Positions 19,901-32,435 of a stretch of 64,000 nucleotides of DNA are shown piece after piece. This DNA is from Varroa destructor. Lineage: Eukaryota; Arthropoda; Arachnida; Mesostigmata; Varroidae. Within the stretch, counting starts at the first letter, position 1. Every line of letters begins with the position of its first letter. The notes beneath the pieces are model-generated. The model had not been told where the DNA came from, searched no databases, and was given only the letters and a program-made list of their open reading frames with translations. The translations under genes were made by a program, and so were the position numbers. The DNA is taken from NCBI RefSeq assembly GCF_002443255.2, contig NW_019211457.1:14669353-14733352 (forward strand), read 5' to 3'.

Positions 19901-20700
19901 GAAAGAGGCAATCAACATTCAGTCTCTGACCGTAACATTACGGACTACTGCTCCGAGTTAATCTGTCTTTTATACAGCTTTAACAAAAATAATGTAACCA
20001 TCACCACTGGCCTACATAAGTTATGTTCAATAGGTTTACTATCACGATCGGCTTGACCGTGACCCACGCGCGCTACGTTCCTACTATAGATTATGAACGT
20101 TCATCAAGCCAAAACTTCGTCTATTTTACCTGCGTTTGCCTACCAGGGGGCGGCGTACTGCTGCTATTGTTGTGGTAGCGCCCGCCGCCTCCCACAAACA
20201 ACTCTCGCCACCACACGGCAAGGCTCACATTTGCCAATGTCTTAACAACGGTGACGGACGCTACACATATCTATGATCGTGCAGCATCCGTGCTATCACT
20301 AGCGCCAGTTTGACCGACTAAGCTTCTACTGGCAGGCTTAAGCTTACGCTGCAACCTACGACCCATAGGTGTACTGCAAAATTACGTATCTATGAAAGTG
20401 AAGATGATTATGTCTGGTTAGAGCGAATAAATGGAGGACAGAGAATGGACATGCTCTCTCCTTCATTCAACCTGTGAACGTGGCCAATCAGGAGCATTAT
20501 GACAACGATTACTACAACGAAGGCAGCAATAGGGCCAATAGAAACAGCAGTAATATAACTACAGTAAAGTTGAAACGTTACCTGTTACGGGACTACGTTG
20601 AAGGGTGCCATTAGAGGAGCGGGCAAGCTAGTTCCGCGATCACGCACATTCATTTCGATATGGCAACCTATGTTACCGGATAAGTTTATATCGTTGAATA
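17000..20700. other. GC-richer island without an identified gene
   Basis: This stretch is visibly richer in G and C than its surroundings. It carries several 60-110-codon open frames on both strands (for example 18207-18539 plus and 17858-18145 minus), none with recognisable motifs. Around 20110-20240 a minus-strand frame encodes a low-complexity Gly/Asn/Ser/Pro segment (GGGGRYHNNSSSTPPPG) that could run into a GTAAAA or GTAGGC donor; the plus strand is open there too. It could be an untranslated or fast-evolving exon, or simply GC-rich noncoding DNA. Confidence 0.3.
18603..18622. repeat. (CCAG)5 tetranucleotide repeat
   Basis: Five uninterrupted copies of CCAG. It is the only clear tetranucleotide tandem in the window. 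It lies in the GC-richer island and in no supported reading frame. Confidence 0.85.
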
Positions 20701-22090
20701 GGGAACTAAGAATTTCGGAACCGCTGCCAATGCAATTGTAGAAGTTCACAGCGGTACAGGTGGCTATTGATGACGAAGTGGAATGATAGCCATCGCACTA
20801 TAGTTCGTTAATTATTAACTCTTAGCTAGCAACTACTTAAAACAATGTGGGAATGGAGATAAGTCTCAGGGAGCAGTTTCAGTGCGAAATGAAGTACATT
20901 GGCTAGAAATAGTGATCCAGTTAACGAGAATAAATTGCAGTCATTGTTGGATAATTCATGTAGTGCAATGGTTAGCAAGAAATGAACAGAATAAGGTCTG
21001 ACCGATCTGTCTAATGTTATCTCAGATTGCGGCCTTATAGCCAAAGGCGCCTCAGGATGTGAAATACCTCTTTGAATGTCAGAGGTGTGGAAGCAGCAAC
21101 AAGCAATTTGTGCAGAAAAATAAACGAGTCAACGAGAGAATGACTCGTTAATTTTTTCGAAGCAAAACCATTCTGTATTGCACAGCTACACGCTGGTGCA
21201 CCTGGTCAAACACAACACAAACGTACATCTATTCCTGTAGAGAACTTACGTTGGCCTGCGGCCCCAATGCAGTTCCAATGAGGTTCCGTAGCCAGCCCCA
21301 CATACCCATTTGCGTAAATACCTATGCGTATTTCTATTTGTGCGTGTTGCAGTGCTTCAACTCCAACGCTGTTGGTTTCAAAGGATTTTTAACGGAACTC
21401 ATTGAGTGACTCCACGGTCTTTTCGCCAACGATACACGAGTTGCCTGTTGAGCAATGCTGAGACATAACTTTTCTCGGCAGCACATTCGTGTGTACGTAC
21501 CACGCCCGAAAAGCCCCCCTTGGTTTACACAGTTTGGTAAGTATTAGTAAAAGTACATTGCTTACGCTAGACTCTGATAGATCAACCGGGCAGTTTAAAG
21601 ATGCGTTACAGAGGACCTTGTTCTGAGTACCAGAACGTTCGTTTGAGGACACGCAACGCAGTGTCTGTCTTTTTAAGCTCATGGCGGCGACCTTGATCAC
21701 TTGGCGCTTCGTGGTCGACTTTTATTTAGAACCACGTGTCAGTATGTACGTGTCGCGCTCAGTTACAGCCAGCAATGCTCTCTTGTCACTTGAAGTAGAA
21801 TAGAAGGAAGAGGAACTTGAAACTGATCGTTCTGTGATTCCAAATCAATACTTATCAAGTGTAAATGGTATATTTTACTAGGGCAGCAAAGTGGGCCAAA
21901 TGTGACTTCCTCATGTCGGTGATTAACGTGAACATTTCAAAGGATATGCTCACTGTTATACATACATACATTAAGATCGTTTATATTTTGTAAATATCGA
22001 GGGCGTTGCTGAACTAGCACTGCATTAAGTATAACGCAATATAGAGACTATATGTTCCTCACAGGGAATATTATATACATTTACTGAAAT

Positions 22091-22131
22091 GATGAGGTGC
22101 GACATGTTGCGAACACGTCGCATTCTTCATC
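22091..22131. repeat. Bulged hairpin of 17 base pairs
   Basis: Seven outer pairs (one G-T), a two-base bulge, six pairs (TGCGAC with GTCGCA), one mismatch and four inner pairs close a three-base loop. The structure is stable but shorter than an animal microRNA precursor. No gene is adjacent. Confidence 0.6.
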
Positions 22132-25100
22132 ACCACACACCGGAGACTACAAGAAAAAAAGCTATTTAATTGATTGCTTTGTCGTACTTCCGCTAGAGCA
22201 AATGGTCGGTCATCTCTATAAAAGGATATTTCGCACGTAGTGTTTAATTTATTATGTGTATAAAAGCAACTGTCGTATTGCTTTTTGGCTCCTTGAGACT
22301 GTCCTAAAACGAACTATATGAGCGTATGGAAGACATTTCCTATCGAACTTAAAATGAAGAAGTTGATATCTAACTTGAAGGTAGCAAAAGGTGTTGCAAC
22401 GATTTAGTTTATACGCCAGCGAACGTCTCACATATCACCAAACTCTAAACATATACTTTTAGGCTTTTAGTTTCAGATCAGTAATAGAGTGTCAGAAGGA
22501 AAAGTAATGGATCTGAGACAAAATCGAGCCAGGAGGAAGACTTTGGGTGCACGAATAAAATCGACGGTTAGAATCACTGTAGTTAAACTAAAATGGGCCA
22601 TATTTGCATCGGTGCTCATTTTAATACTGTACGTCGATAACAAGACTTTTGCCACCAATATTCTCTGATCTCAATCGGGAAATGGCCTAGGTCGCTTTCG
22701 AGTTCCATACCGAAGCTGCGGCATTTACGGACTGGATGGAACCCGTAGAATTCTTGAAAAACACTTCCGGAGACTTATTTGCATTTAGCAAGTAAAAAGT
22801 TACGTATAGCCTAAATGACAATTGCTAATTAGCTAGGACTACGAAGACACGGAGCGCTTGATAGCGTCCCTTTGATGGTAGCGGTCGTGTGATTATTACA
22901 GTAAGAGAAGAAAGAAACAGCAACTAAATATTATAGTATGTTTCTTAACGTTATTAACGTTGAGAATAGCGATAAACGTTGCGAAACGTTGAAATACCAG
23001 CTGCACCGAAACTGCAGCGCCGTCATTGTGTATTGATTTAATCCTGTAGATCGATAAATCTTCTCGATACCTTTGCTGGTGCTAGTATTTTTGCGCTCAA
23101 GCTATAGGGCCGTCAATTTTTGTTTCTAGATAGATATCTTTTTTTTGTCATATATATATCTTTGTCAATTTTTGTCTATAGGATAACGACGACAGTACAT
23201 TGTTAAGCTAAAAATTATGGTATAAATTACCGCATTTGAATATCACTATAGTTTGCTACCTGTAAGTCAATGCAGAGAAACTGCAAGAACGATGGACAAT
23301 AAAAATGAGAACCGTCGAAGTCTCTAGGCAGAAATTAATAGTATTAGCAAGAAATGCGTGCGCACTTCCACTTCGTCCATGTACGGATAATAAAATATTA
23401 TTGCTATGGATGTTGTTATTATCATAGAAAATAAATAGAAATTCTATATTTTGTATACATAACAATTTTGTATGAAATCGCTACGTACATGCGTGGGATC
23501 GGCTGTCATAATGGCGGTCAAGTTGCTATCGTTTTCTGTTTCGAACAAATCGTTTATTGCAGTATAATAATAAAATATTTGTTGTGTCTCATATAATTAA
23601 CGGCGGGCATATTTTATGCAAATACCAGTGTGGCATGATGAGTGTTTACCAGATCTGCTAAATTCGAAATACTGCTAAGCTACGAGTTAGTTGTTCTTGT
23701 CAACCTGTAGCTGTTATTGTAACCGACATTTCGTCTCGATCGAAATCCTCGAACAGAACAATAATTTTCGGGGACAACTGTTAAAAGCTTTAAACGTCTA
23801 GAGATATTTGTACTAACAAACGACTCATACGTTGTTTGACAAAGGATAATAGCCAATTAGGGATTCACTTCATTCAGTTGTGACCATTGCAAATTATTGT
23901 GCTTCATGCCCGAATTTATCGCGTCATACCACAGGTATTCGTAATAACAGACTCGAAGTATATAGAATTAAAAATTGTATTCAGATTAAAAGCCGATTAA
24001 GTTCTGCTGCATTTTGGATAATCATGGTACGTCGTGTCCGAGAAATGGTGACTGAACTTATACAGGCGTTTTGAATCGTCCAACACCTACGTTTCTTTAG
24101 AGCGCCGTAGATACGTTGCTATTGTGAATGCATTCGTTTGACTTTCTGCTCGAATGAGCAACAAACGCCTTGGCAGCGTTCCACCGGTCCCTTGACAACA
24201 ACTAGAGTTGCTGGGCTGGCTTTTTTTTAGGACTGTTCGTTTATTCAGGGGCGAAGAAACTTCGAAGATCGATTTTTGCGCTTTGTCAATAATTAGCATG
24301 GTTTTTCCTTGTCAACACCATGCGCACATTCATTAAACGCCTGTGTTTTGGAATACCTCACCAAAATATGGGACGCCGGTTTTTTTGATAGAAAAATAGA
24401 TATATTTTTATAGGCGATTATGGCGACGTTTAACGACGTGTCTCAGTCTACTCTTTCTAAGGGAGTCTTATTATCGAGTTGGGTAAACAATACCTGCCAT
24501 AGGTGGCTAATTTTTGCTCCAGCTATGAAATGAAAAGCGTTCACTGAACGTCTTCATATTCAATAGAAGATTAGGGCTTTATTGCAGACCCCTTGCAAGG
24601 ACAAGGGACATATAAGGTGTACATAGAACACGAGATTCAGTTTAAATGCCCATTCTTCCGTTGAATTATGCTCACGACTGACGATTGTGTGTGTTCTGGA
24701 CAATAAGACAAACTGGAGAGGACATGTTCCATACAACCCTGTTATTGAGCCTAGATAATCGATGTTGCCTAGATTGCTCTGTAACAATTAATGCAAATGG
24801 CTGGTCAATTTTAGAATAGAAGATCGTACAAAAATAAATATTGTGCATGAGGGGAATTTCTTTAATACGACATATACAAGGAACGGATCCATTATAAGAA
24901 TAGGCTTCCTTCAAAACAAAGCAAACATATTGGCGGACCCCAGTCCCTACAATTGGGAGCTTCTTCCAGTGGATTCAACAATACCCGATAGGTACCTATG
25001 AAAACAACATCGATTGAGAGCTCTTAGTCTGTAGACGGTACATTTTACTCAGACTTTTCACAAATAAGCAAGATATATCGCTTCCGCTTGCGAAGGTTTA

Positions 25101-25529
25101 GTGGTATAATTGGCGTGTGCTGGTAAACAAATCAATGGCTTTGGCGGATGTCCTATTGGCGGACAGCATCTGTCGTAAGGAGATAGCGACGTATATTGAT
25201 CAGAGTTCTGACAGGCCGGGCAAACACATTAACCAATGATTCGACGTTATTTACCACTCGGTTACCAGTTCATCATTTGGTTGTCAATGTGTTAATGAAC
25301 GTCGATACGTCTATATTTTGCCCAGAAATTAGCATCGTTATAATACCATCTCAAGAGCTACGTACGAATGAGATCGAATGTAGTTTACGAACGCATATCG
25401 CACCGTCAGTCTTTATAAGAGCCTATTGGCTAGTCAAAGTAGATGAAATGAGCATAATGAAAATATCTGTATTCCTGACAAGCCGATCATTATATTAGCT
25501 TTATATATGTTAGGTTATATATAACCCAA

Positions 25530-25575
25530 TTGTCTAATATTAGCCCATCACTAGCGATGGGCTAATATTGGGCAA
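25530..25575. repeat. Near-perfect 20-bp inverted repeat, 6-base loop
   Basis: Bases 25536-25549 and 25556-25569 are exact reverse complements (14 bp). The stem continues outwards to 25530 and 25575 with Watson-Crick and G-T pairs. The loop is ACTAGC. No terminal target-site duplication or transposon sequence is visible. Confidence 0.85.
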
Positions 25576-27689
25576 TAAAATAAAAGTGGTATCAACTTGA
25601 ATAAGCACTGAGGTCTTGCAGTTGCTACAGATTAATAAACTATGGATTCGTAAACTAGTAATTTATATTATATCACCTGCGACGGAAGTCTCGTATTGTA
25701 CTCTCAACAACGTCTCTTGACATCAAATACACGTCTCACGTGAGCGCAGCCTTCATATAGTGACTAAGATACGACATGTGTGATCCGGCTCAATTAGCAC
25801 TGCCATCTTGGCAACTAACGAATCTTCTACGATTTTACTTTTGTCAGATGCATGTATAAATAATAACTTATCACTGGCAATAATTGCTAGTTTATTGATA
25901 TAACGACATTTGTAAGCTAAAAAGAATAAATTAAGAAAGCTTCCGCAAGATAAATCTTTGAGTTCCATAACAACCAAGTGATTATCACCCGATAATTGCG
26001 ATATATATTGATAAAGGCTAGTCTGGACAATAATCCGAGCTACAGTCTTTGAGTCGGTGGTCTGGCATTTATTACAATGGTAAGTGGCGGAAGTTCATGC
26101 GAATCTTGAAAAGCCGAAACTGGGCAAGGCTTATTGGTGAGATATCCTTGACAATTCGACCATAATATAACATACGATATCAGATGAGTCAGCTTGCTCA
26201 ATAATTGTTGCTATTGCTGTATCTATATGTAGAAGAAATGACACAGAATGAACTAAAGTGGGCCATATCAGGTGCCAAATGCTCATCGTGTCACATTTGC
26301 TCTGTCATGGAATGTCTAGCGCGGAGTTGGCTAAATTTCAAAAATATTTTCAGTAGAATAATGAAGTGCAAGATAATAAATAATACTTGGAAATAGTTGA
26401 TACGACGTGGCACATACGTAAACAGCTCGTTAAATATTATTTCTTTGTCCACTAATTAACAACGTCATATTATGTAGGGGAAATGCTACGAGCTATTTTA
26501 TTTGTCAAATTACTTAAACTCGAGACTTAGGAACCATCTGTCTCTTAAGTACTCTTCAAAGGGTCGACAGATCTCGCATTCTATGAGTTCGATTCGTAAA
26601 ATTTCTACTGTAAAAAAATTGGTATTGTTTTTTCAGTACAGTGGATATGCTGCTTAGTGTATTAGTAACATAGTAATAGTAAGAAAATTACTAAAAACAA
26701 TAATAAAGAGGAAAACAATGTAGCAACTAATTGTTTTCAATAGAACATGTCCAAACTAAAAAATTTTCAAAAAGGTCCATTGGCGCAGTGATTTCAATGA
26801 GGAATGCGCTGATCAGGTATATTAATCATCTGTTGCGTAACTTAATTGAATAAAAATAAGTAAAAATAAAAAATATACTGGCTAACAGCGTACACCATGG
26901 GCTACATGTCCATTGCTACACCATAGTGGGGATCCTTTACATCATTGTTAGCTGACCATGATAAGAGAATATATAGCGAACAATTGGATATACACGACAA
27001 ACACTATGTCGTGTTTGTCGCCGACACGCGTTTACCACAACTATAGTGTTATCTAAAGCAATGAGAATTTACACCAGTATTCCGACTGAAAGATCGTATT
27101 GTTAGCCCAACTTGATAACACGTACGATGGAATTAACACGTGTCCAAATTAAACAGACAGTATCTGCATTACACTTAGCCTACATATCGATTTTGGAGCA
27201 GATTGGAGTAAACTACAAACTATATTTGCGGTCAATTCTATCTTCGCCTTTGCATTTACTTGCCTTTCAACAATAATGCAATCACCATTGCCAATAAATA
27301 TATAAAAAAAAAAAAAATTGCATTGCCAGGGCACCATTATGAGTGGTACAACAGCAAGGTGTTTGTAGTCGTATGAATGACGAGCAGGCGACGTGAAGGG
27401 GTTCTACGATACGCGTGTTTATTAGGTTTTCCAATATAGGAAAACAGACGAGGCGCGAGTTTCGTTTTTCTTGAATTTTTCTTGAACCGTGGTATGACAC
27501 AAAACCAACTTCCTTCTTCCAACTTCCAAAAGAGCCATCCTTCAAAAGCAAGATTTATCAACTATTTGCTTTTGCGACCTTCGGAGAGATTTGTCACCTG
27601 CCTTAGTGATCTTTTGATCTTTTTTCTACCTATTTCTTATGAGAATTAGGGTAAATCTATAAATAAATAAAAATACATTTCCTTAAGGA

Positions 27690-27765
27690 AGGTAGAAATC
27701 GAACTATGTACTTTCTCTTCCCTATGACGATCTTTTGCGTCTGACACATGTACGCCCTTTCATTA
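27690..27765 (-). repeat. tRNA-like SINE remnant
   Basis: On the minus strand an A-box-like GGGCGTACATG block is followed by a CAGACG block and, about 36 bases on, by ATAGTTCGATTTC, which resembles a B-box. The layout matches the other tRNA-like copies in the window. The sequence is decayed, so the call is tentative. Confidence 0.3.
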
Positions 27766-28198
27766 CATAGATTTACATGGATATTTTCTTCCGTTTCTGA
27801 ATCGCAAGGGTCCTTTGTTTCATCAGTTACCGGTTACTGGCAAGCGACAAACGGTCCAACGAAAGAAAATTATTTGACGGTTAGTATCTTCCCCTAATAC
27901 TAGTTTAATAGCACAGGGAGCTGAATTCGATTGCAATCAAATTGTCGCATTAGACCATGTAAAACCAATACGTACTTTGACCAATTGTTATAGATTTAAT
28001 CAATAATATTGCTTGTTTACTGTACATCACAAAGGAGTTGTTCATTGTGTACCGCGACTTTTGGATAAGTATTCTTGCATTATAGGCGTCGACAGCAATA
28101 GCACAACGAATCAAAGGGTCGCATTGTGAAGTTGACAAATACATGTTTCCGTTTTATATGTGGTTTTGCTGTCATTAAGAATTGCTTCTATCTACGTT

Positions 28199-28270
28199 CA
28201 GATTTGAACCTAAACTCGCCCTTGTGTTCCTTTGTTTCGTAAACGAATAGGGTACCAATGCACTACCAAC
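28199..28270 (-). repeat. tRNA-like SINE remnant
   Basis: On the minus strand, TAGTGCATTGGTA resembles a Pol III A-box. TTCGTTTACGAA could form an anticodon-arm-like hairpin, and AGGTTCAAATCTG is a good B-box about 55 bases after the A-box. The order and spacing match the element at 39259-39325. I infer a member of the same tRNA-derived repeat family. Confidence 0.45.
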
Positions 28271-28965
28271 ATTACGATGTTGCCTGTCTCAATCCACGCA
28301 GTATTCTTCCAAAATGCTCACAGATCCTAACGTATTTGGATTGGTACTGATTCAATTTCGTGACGTCTTTTTACAAGCTCATGTATACATCATAGATGAA
28401 TTATTTTTTTTTACTTGGCTGCATTGTACGGAAGCATAACTCCAAAACAGAATTCCAGAATCAAAGTGCCTTATGGTGAGTTCTAGACTGTGTTAAAGAA
28501 ATCCGCTGATTAAGAGATTAAGAAAAAATCACATAAGCATGAAGCTCACTTCAATATCGGAGCTAATACGCGTCAATAAACTCGACCAAAGATACCCTTA
28601 TTCAAAGCTGTAGAACAGAATTCGTTTTGGCGAAACGATGCGTGAGTTACCAGCTTCGCCACATCATGACTAACGGGATGACAAGCACTTTAGTTAAAAA
28701 TTCCGTTTCTTGCGAGGTAATGGCGCAGTCATTATTGCTACACAAAAATGGGTCTGTATTAAAGAAGCATCTGTTCTGACAGCCAATTAACGTGTCATAA
28801 GCTACGTCACCACGGGAAGTTTAGATACATCTAAATTTATGTGGAGTTTAACGCAGAGCGCTTGCGACGATACCGTTACTCGTAGTGTTCGCAATGATTT
28901 ACGCCGAAGGCGATCTCAACAGAAAGGAAACATTTATCAAAAGCTATATCTATGTATATATGTAT

Positions 28966-29065
28966 NNNNNNNNNNNNNNNNNNNNNNNNNNNNNNNNNNN
29001 NNNNNNNNNNNNNNNNNNNNNNNNNNNNNNNNNNNNNNNNNNNNNNNNNNNNNNNNNNNNNNNNN
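28966..29065. other. Assembly gap (100 N)
   Basis: Exactly 100 N bases, a conventional fixed-size scaffold gap, with TA-rich sequence on both sides (CTATGTATATATGTAT before, TATATATGAG after). The gap probably marks a TA microsatellite that could not be assembled; its true length is unknown. Confidence 0.99.
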
Positions 29066-29499
29066 TATATATGAGCAGTATACAAATGAATGAGCGATGG
29101 TTGTGGCGAATTAGGTGATGGCCAGGTTCACAATATATGGATGCACAGATTTCTGTTCTATTTTGTAATTATCTAGCTTATAATAAGACTGACCATTCCC
29201 AAATAATCCATCTCAAACATACTTATCGATTCGTAACTTGAGTTACTTTCAAGAAGCAACTTTTACCTAGTTTGCGATGGTACAGAAAGGTACCAACGCA
29301 ACAGCATATAGGAAATATGTCCTCGTGTAAACCATATGTGTTTAAACCAGTTAGTCCTATATGAAGTTTTCGTTATTTAGTTCTTCTATGATATAGTAAT
29401 TCTCTAAATTTCGCTAGCGAAAATTTGCTTACGTGATTATTATAATGCTCCTCCTTCTTTTTTCCTGCTTATCGTATTGCTCTACCTGTGTTAGCTTAG

Positions 29500-30450
29500 C
29501 ACATAATCACAAAGGCGGCTGTAGTGGACACAATCCACAGGACAATCTTGGCTCTTCGGTGCGATAGCAGCAGCTACCGATGAAGTCAGACGGGCTTATG
29601 AGCCGTCAACCTCGGGGTGCACACGAATGAGCGATGGATCAGATCGTGGTCAGTCACGTCCAATATGTCGTTAAACTAATATCACTAGCAACGAGACAGA
29701 ATGGCAAAGTGGCGGCAGGAACGGCGAGACCGTTGCTAATGCCGCAGCGTTTACCGCTGCTGCTGTTGATGCGACTGTTAGATGAACTTGTGACGCAGAT
29801 GAAGCCGACAAAGGCAGCCACCACGATGGTAGTGCCGGCGCCAAAAGAGAAGGCGACGCGACGTCGCTACCCGCTTTCCGCAAAGCGATACTCAATCACG
29901 CACGCCGACGTCAACGAACAACGGCACATCGTTACGGGATCTTACGAGAGGTGGTAAGAGCGACAACAGCGGCAGAATGCAGCAGCAGGTGTCTGGTTGT
30001 TGTAGTTACAGCCGCAGCTGTCGTTGATGTACCGTTAATCCACGGCGAAGTCTGGCAAGAGCCGGACTTCGCCGCCCGTCTCCCTGAAGCACGCTTTCTC
30101 GGTTAGATGTACAACCGTATATCGTACAACAAAAACGGAATCGATATCGACTTCAACTTCACCGACAGCGTTATAATAATATAACAATCAGCTCCAAAAG
30201 AGAATCGTTAAAGGAAACTGATCAAGACGGGCTATCAAACTGATAAACGGGCGCCAGGACCTCGACAAGACGACAATAACAAAAATAACAACAGCAACAA
30301 GAACAACTGGACAACTTACTAAGAAAACGACCACGAAACAGGATAAAGGAGAAAGAACGATCTAAAGGCCGTTCAATGAGCGGGTGTGAAAAAACGACGT
30401 GCGAACTGTACTACAACAGCTACTGAGCAGAAATACGCCCCTTCTTAACA
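29500..30450. other. GC- then purine-rich island; possible untranslated or weakly conserved exon
   Basis: The first 600 bases are GC-rich and open in several frames: 29634-29957 plus, 29671-29895 minus, and a plus-strand frame of over 100 codons without ATG running to a TAG near 30104. The following 300 bases are rich in AAC/ACA/GAA on the plus strand, as in many arthropod 5' untranslated leaders. No frame has a recognisable domain. A 5' UTR exon of an unidentified plus-strand gene is one reading; unannotated noncoding DNA is the other. Confidence 0.25.
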
Positions 30451-30768
30451 CTAAAGCTGTTACGCGTATGCCATGATAATGCTAAACGGTCAGCACCCAC
30501 AGTTTTTGCCAGTTCTTGCACTTAGCGGTGTACAATACAAGGCAACGTCGATGCAACGAGAACGTGCTGATGATAGTTCAAACAGAAACGATCCGTTTGC
30601 AATTTTATACGACCTTCTATGCATAGAGCAACAATGATGACCACTTTATATGCAGCCGGCCATAAGGATAAATGGTTTGCAAGATAACGAAATACGGCAA
30701 CTCTATGATGTATGGGTTGCAATGATATTCAGGCAATCTAAGCCGCGAATTGTTGGAGTTATCAAAGC

Positions 30769-30809
30769 TATATATATATATATATATATATATATCTATA
30801 TATATATAT
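30769..30809. repeat. (TA)n microsatellite
   Basis: About 41 bases of TA dinucleotides broken by a single C at 30796. It is the longest simple repeat in the window. Confidence 0.9.
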
Positions 30810-32098
30810 GTTACTTCGTGTTTACCTCGAAAAAAATATGTACTGACGCATGTTTAGTTGGTAGTATGGAGAAGCCCTTAAGTTTTCAGGTCCATATAGG
30901 CTTCACACGAAACATACATTTTCATGCAGATATTTGGTGGATTAATCTGCTTCATAGTGTAAAGACTTTGACTAAACTATCTACCAGCTGGACTGACATC
31001 TTCTCCAACACGAATCTATAATAAAAAAAATCTACACTTAAGTCTAGGTGATTTGCGCTGATATTACGGCACCGTGAAGTACGAACTTCTCTAGGACGAA
31101 CCTGCACGTAAAGGTCGTTATGTACGTGGAATAATTGGGCTTTACAGGCAAACTGATTATAGAAGAACGCCTTTTTTAACGAAGCATAAGCTACCAAGCT
31201 TAGATAACCACCAGAAGCCCAACTCTGTAGTAGCTAATACAAGCTGGCGGATGATCCGTGTTCTTCCAACTGAGATCTTCGCACGAGCAGTATGTTGGAT
31301 ATGTATATGAAGAATAAACAGCCATATTCCGCTGACGAATTGACAAAATTCTCATAAAGCGCAAAACGCTTGTCTTTTAAATTTCAATGAAGCAGGTGAG
31401 TGTTGCAAAGCGCTCCCTTTGTGCGATCGTAATTACTAGTCGTGACTGGGGCTAACAGAAGTAAAGGTTCAGGGTCACTGGGGAATCAGATATGTGGACT
31501 TCGGATCCAAGATGTTCGTTGTGCAAAAGCAGCATCACTATCGAATTAGGATAGAGAAGGTCAGAATTTGTTCGATGATCAGTGACCGTTGGGACATTTA
31601 CGAAAATAACGCTACAAAACGTCTTTTTCCGTTTTCCTGTTCGTGAATGTTCAATTAAAAATGAGACCAATAGATACGCTCAGAGGTTCTTGCTAGGTTA
31701 TCAACTTATATTCACACGGACCATTCAATTAATCACATGGAACTTAACAGAGCTAAATACTTATCACGCTTCATAATCTATCTTTGCAGCTTTGCCTATT
31801 ACGGCGAGAACCTTTTCTTTCTATGTTCTGATCTTTGGACGAAGATATATATCGTAAATCGCTTTCCGTAGCAATGGTCAAAAGAAACTCGTAGGAACAC
31901 CGTAGAAATTGTATCTTTCACTCAAATTAATGGTGCAAACGACGCCTAGCTATGTTTGTTTGAAGCAGTGATTTATTCAGCACATAGGACATAGTGCTCT
32001 TTATCGAGGCATACGTAGCACGTCTATGTCGGCAGATTCTTATGACTAAATCGGTATTTAACCCACGCATTCATTTTACTTGTGTTCGGGTACGCAGG

Positions 32099-32128
32099 AA
32101 GCTCATTACCAAATGAGCTTTTTTTTTT
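32099..32128 (+). other. Stem-loop followed by T-tract
   Basis: AAGCTCATT pairs with AATGAGCTT around the loop ACCA and runs straight into about ten T residues. In a bacterium this would be called an intrinsic terminator. Here, in nuclear DNA without a nearby Pol III gene, the resemblance is probably accidental, though a T-tract can end Pol III transcription. Confidence 0.4.
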
Positions 32129-32407
32129 ATACGAGTACGAGAAAAATATAAGATATATGTACGGGTTCAATGTCGACTAGATGTCCTTGTTCAGATACGA
32201 CGCATCATTCATTGTCATCTGATGAACTAATGCCTGACAGCTTAAATTCCACCGGACGTAAAACGCGCACAGACACACAATAAAAGCTTCACCTGCTAGT
32301 GATGCGGTGGTCAGCATTCAAGCTATTATCATCTATGCAAGACGAAAGAATCGTTTAATCCGATAATAGACGACGCCAGTCGGCATCGACTAATTTTTTT
32401 CACGTTT

Positions 32408-32435
32408 GACATTACATGGCAATACATGTAATGTC
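32408..32435. repeat. 11-bp perfect hairpin
   Basis: GACATTACATG and its exact reverse complement flank the six-base loop GCAATA. There is no associated gene. Confidence 0.7.

Larger units (their letters stand above)
20701..28965. other. AT-rich noncoding stretch with hairpins and SINE remnants
   Basis: I see no supported gene. Present are a 9-bp hairpin at 21123-21149, a 17-bp bulged hairpin at 22091-22131, an about 20-bp hairpin at 25530-25575, a 10-bp hairpin at 26995-27020, and tRNA-like remnants on the minus strand at 27690-27765 and 28199-28270. Open frames are at most about 100 codons and look like chance. Confidence 0.5.

Noticed and set aside
21123..21157. Hairpin followed by T-run, like a bacterial terminator
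   Set aside because: The window is eukaryotic and no bacterial-type gene is adjacent. It is treated as a chance hairpin.
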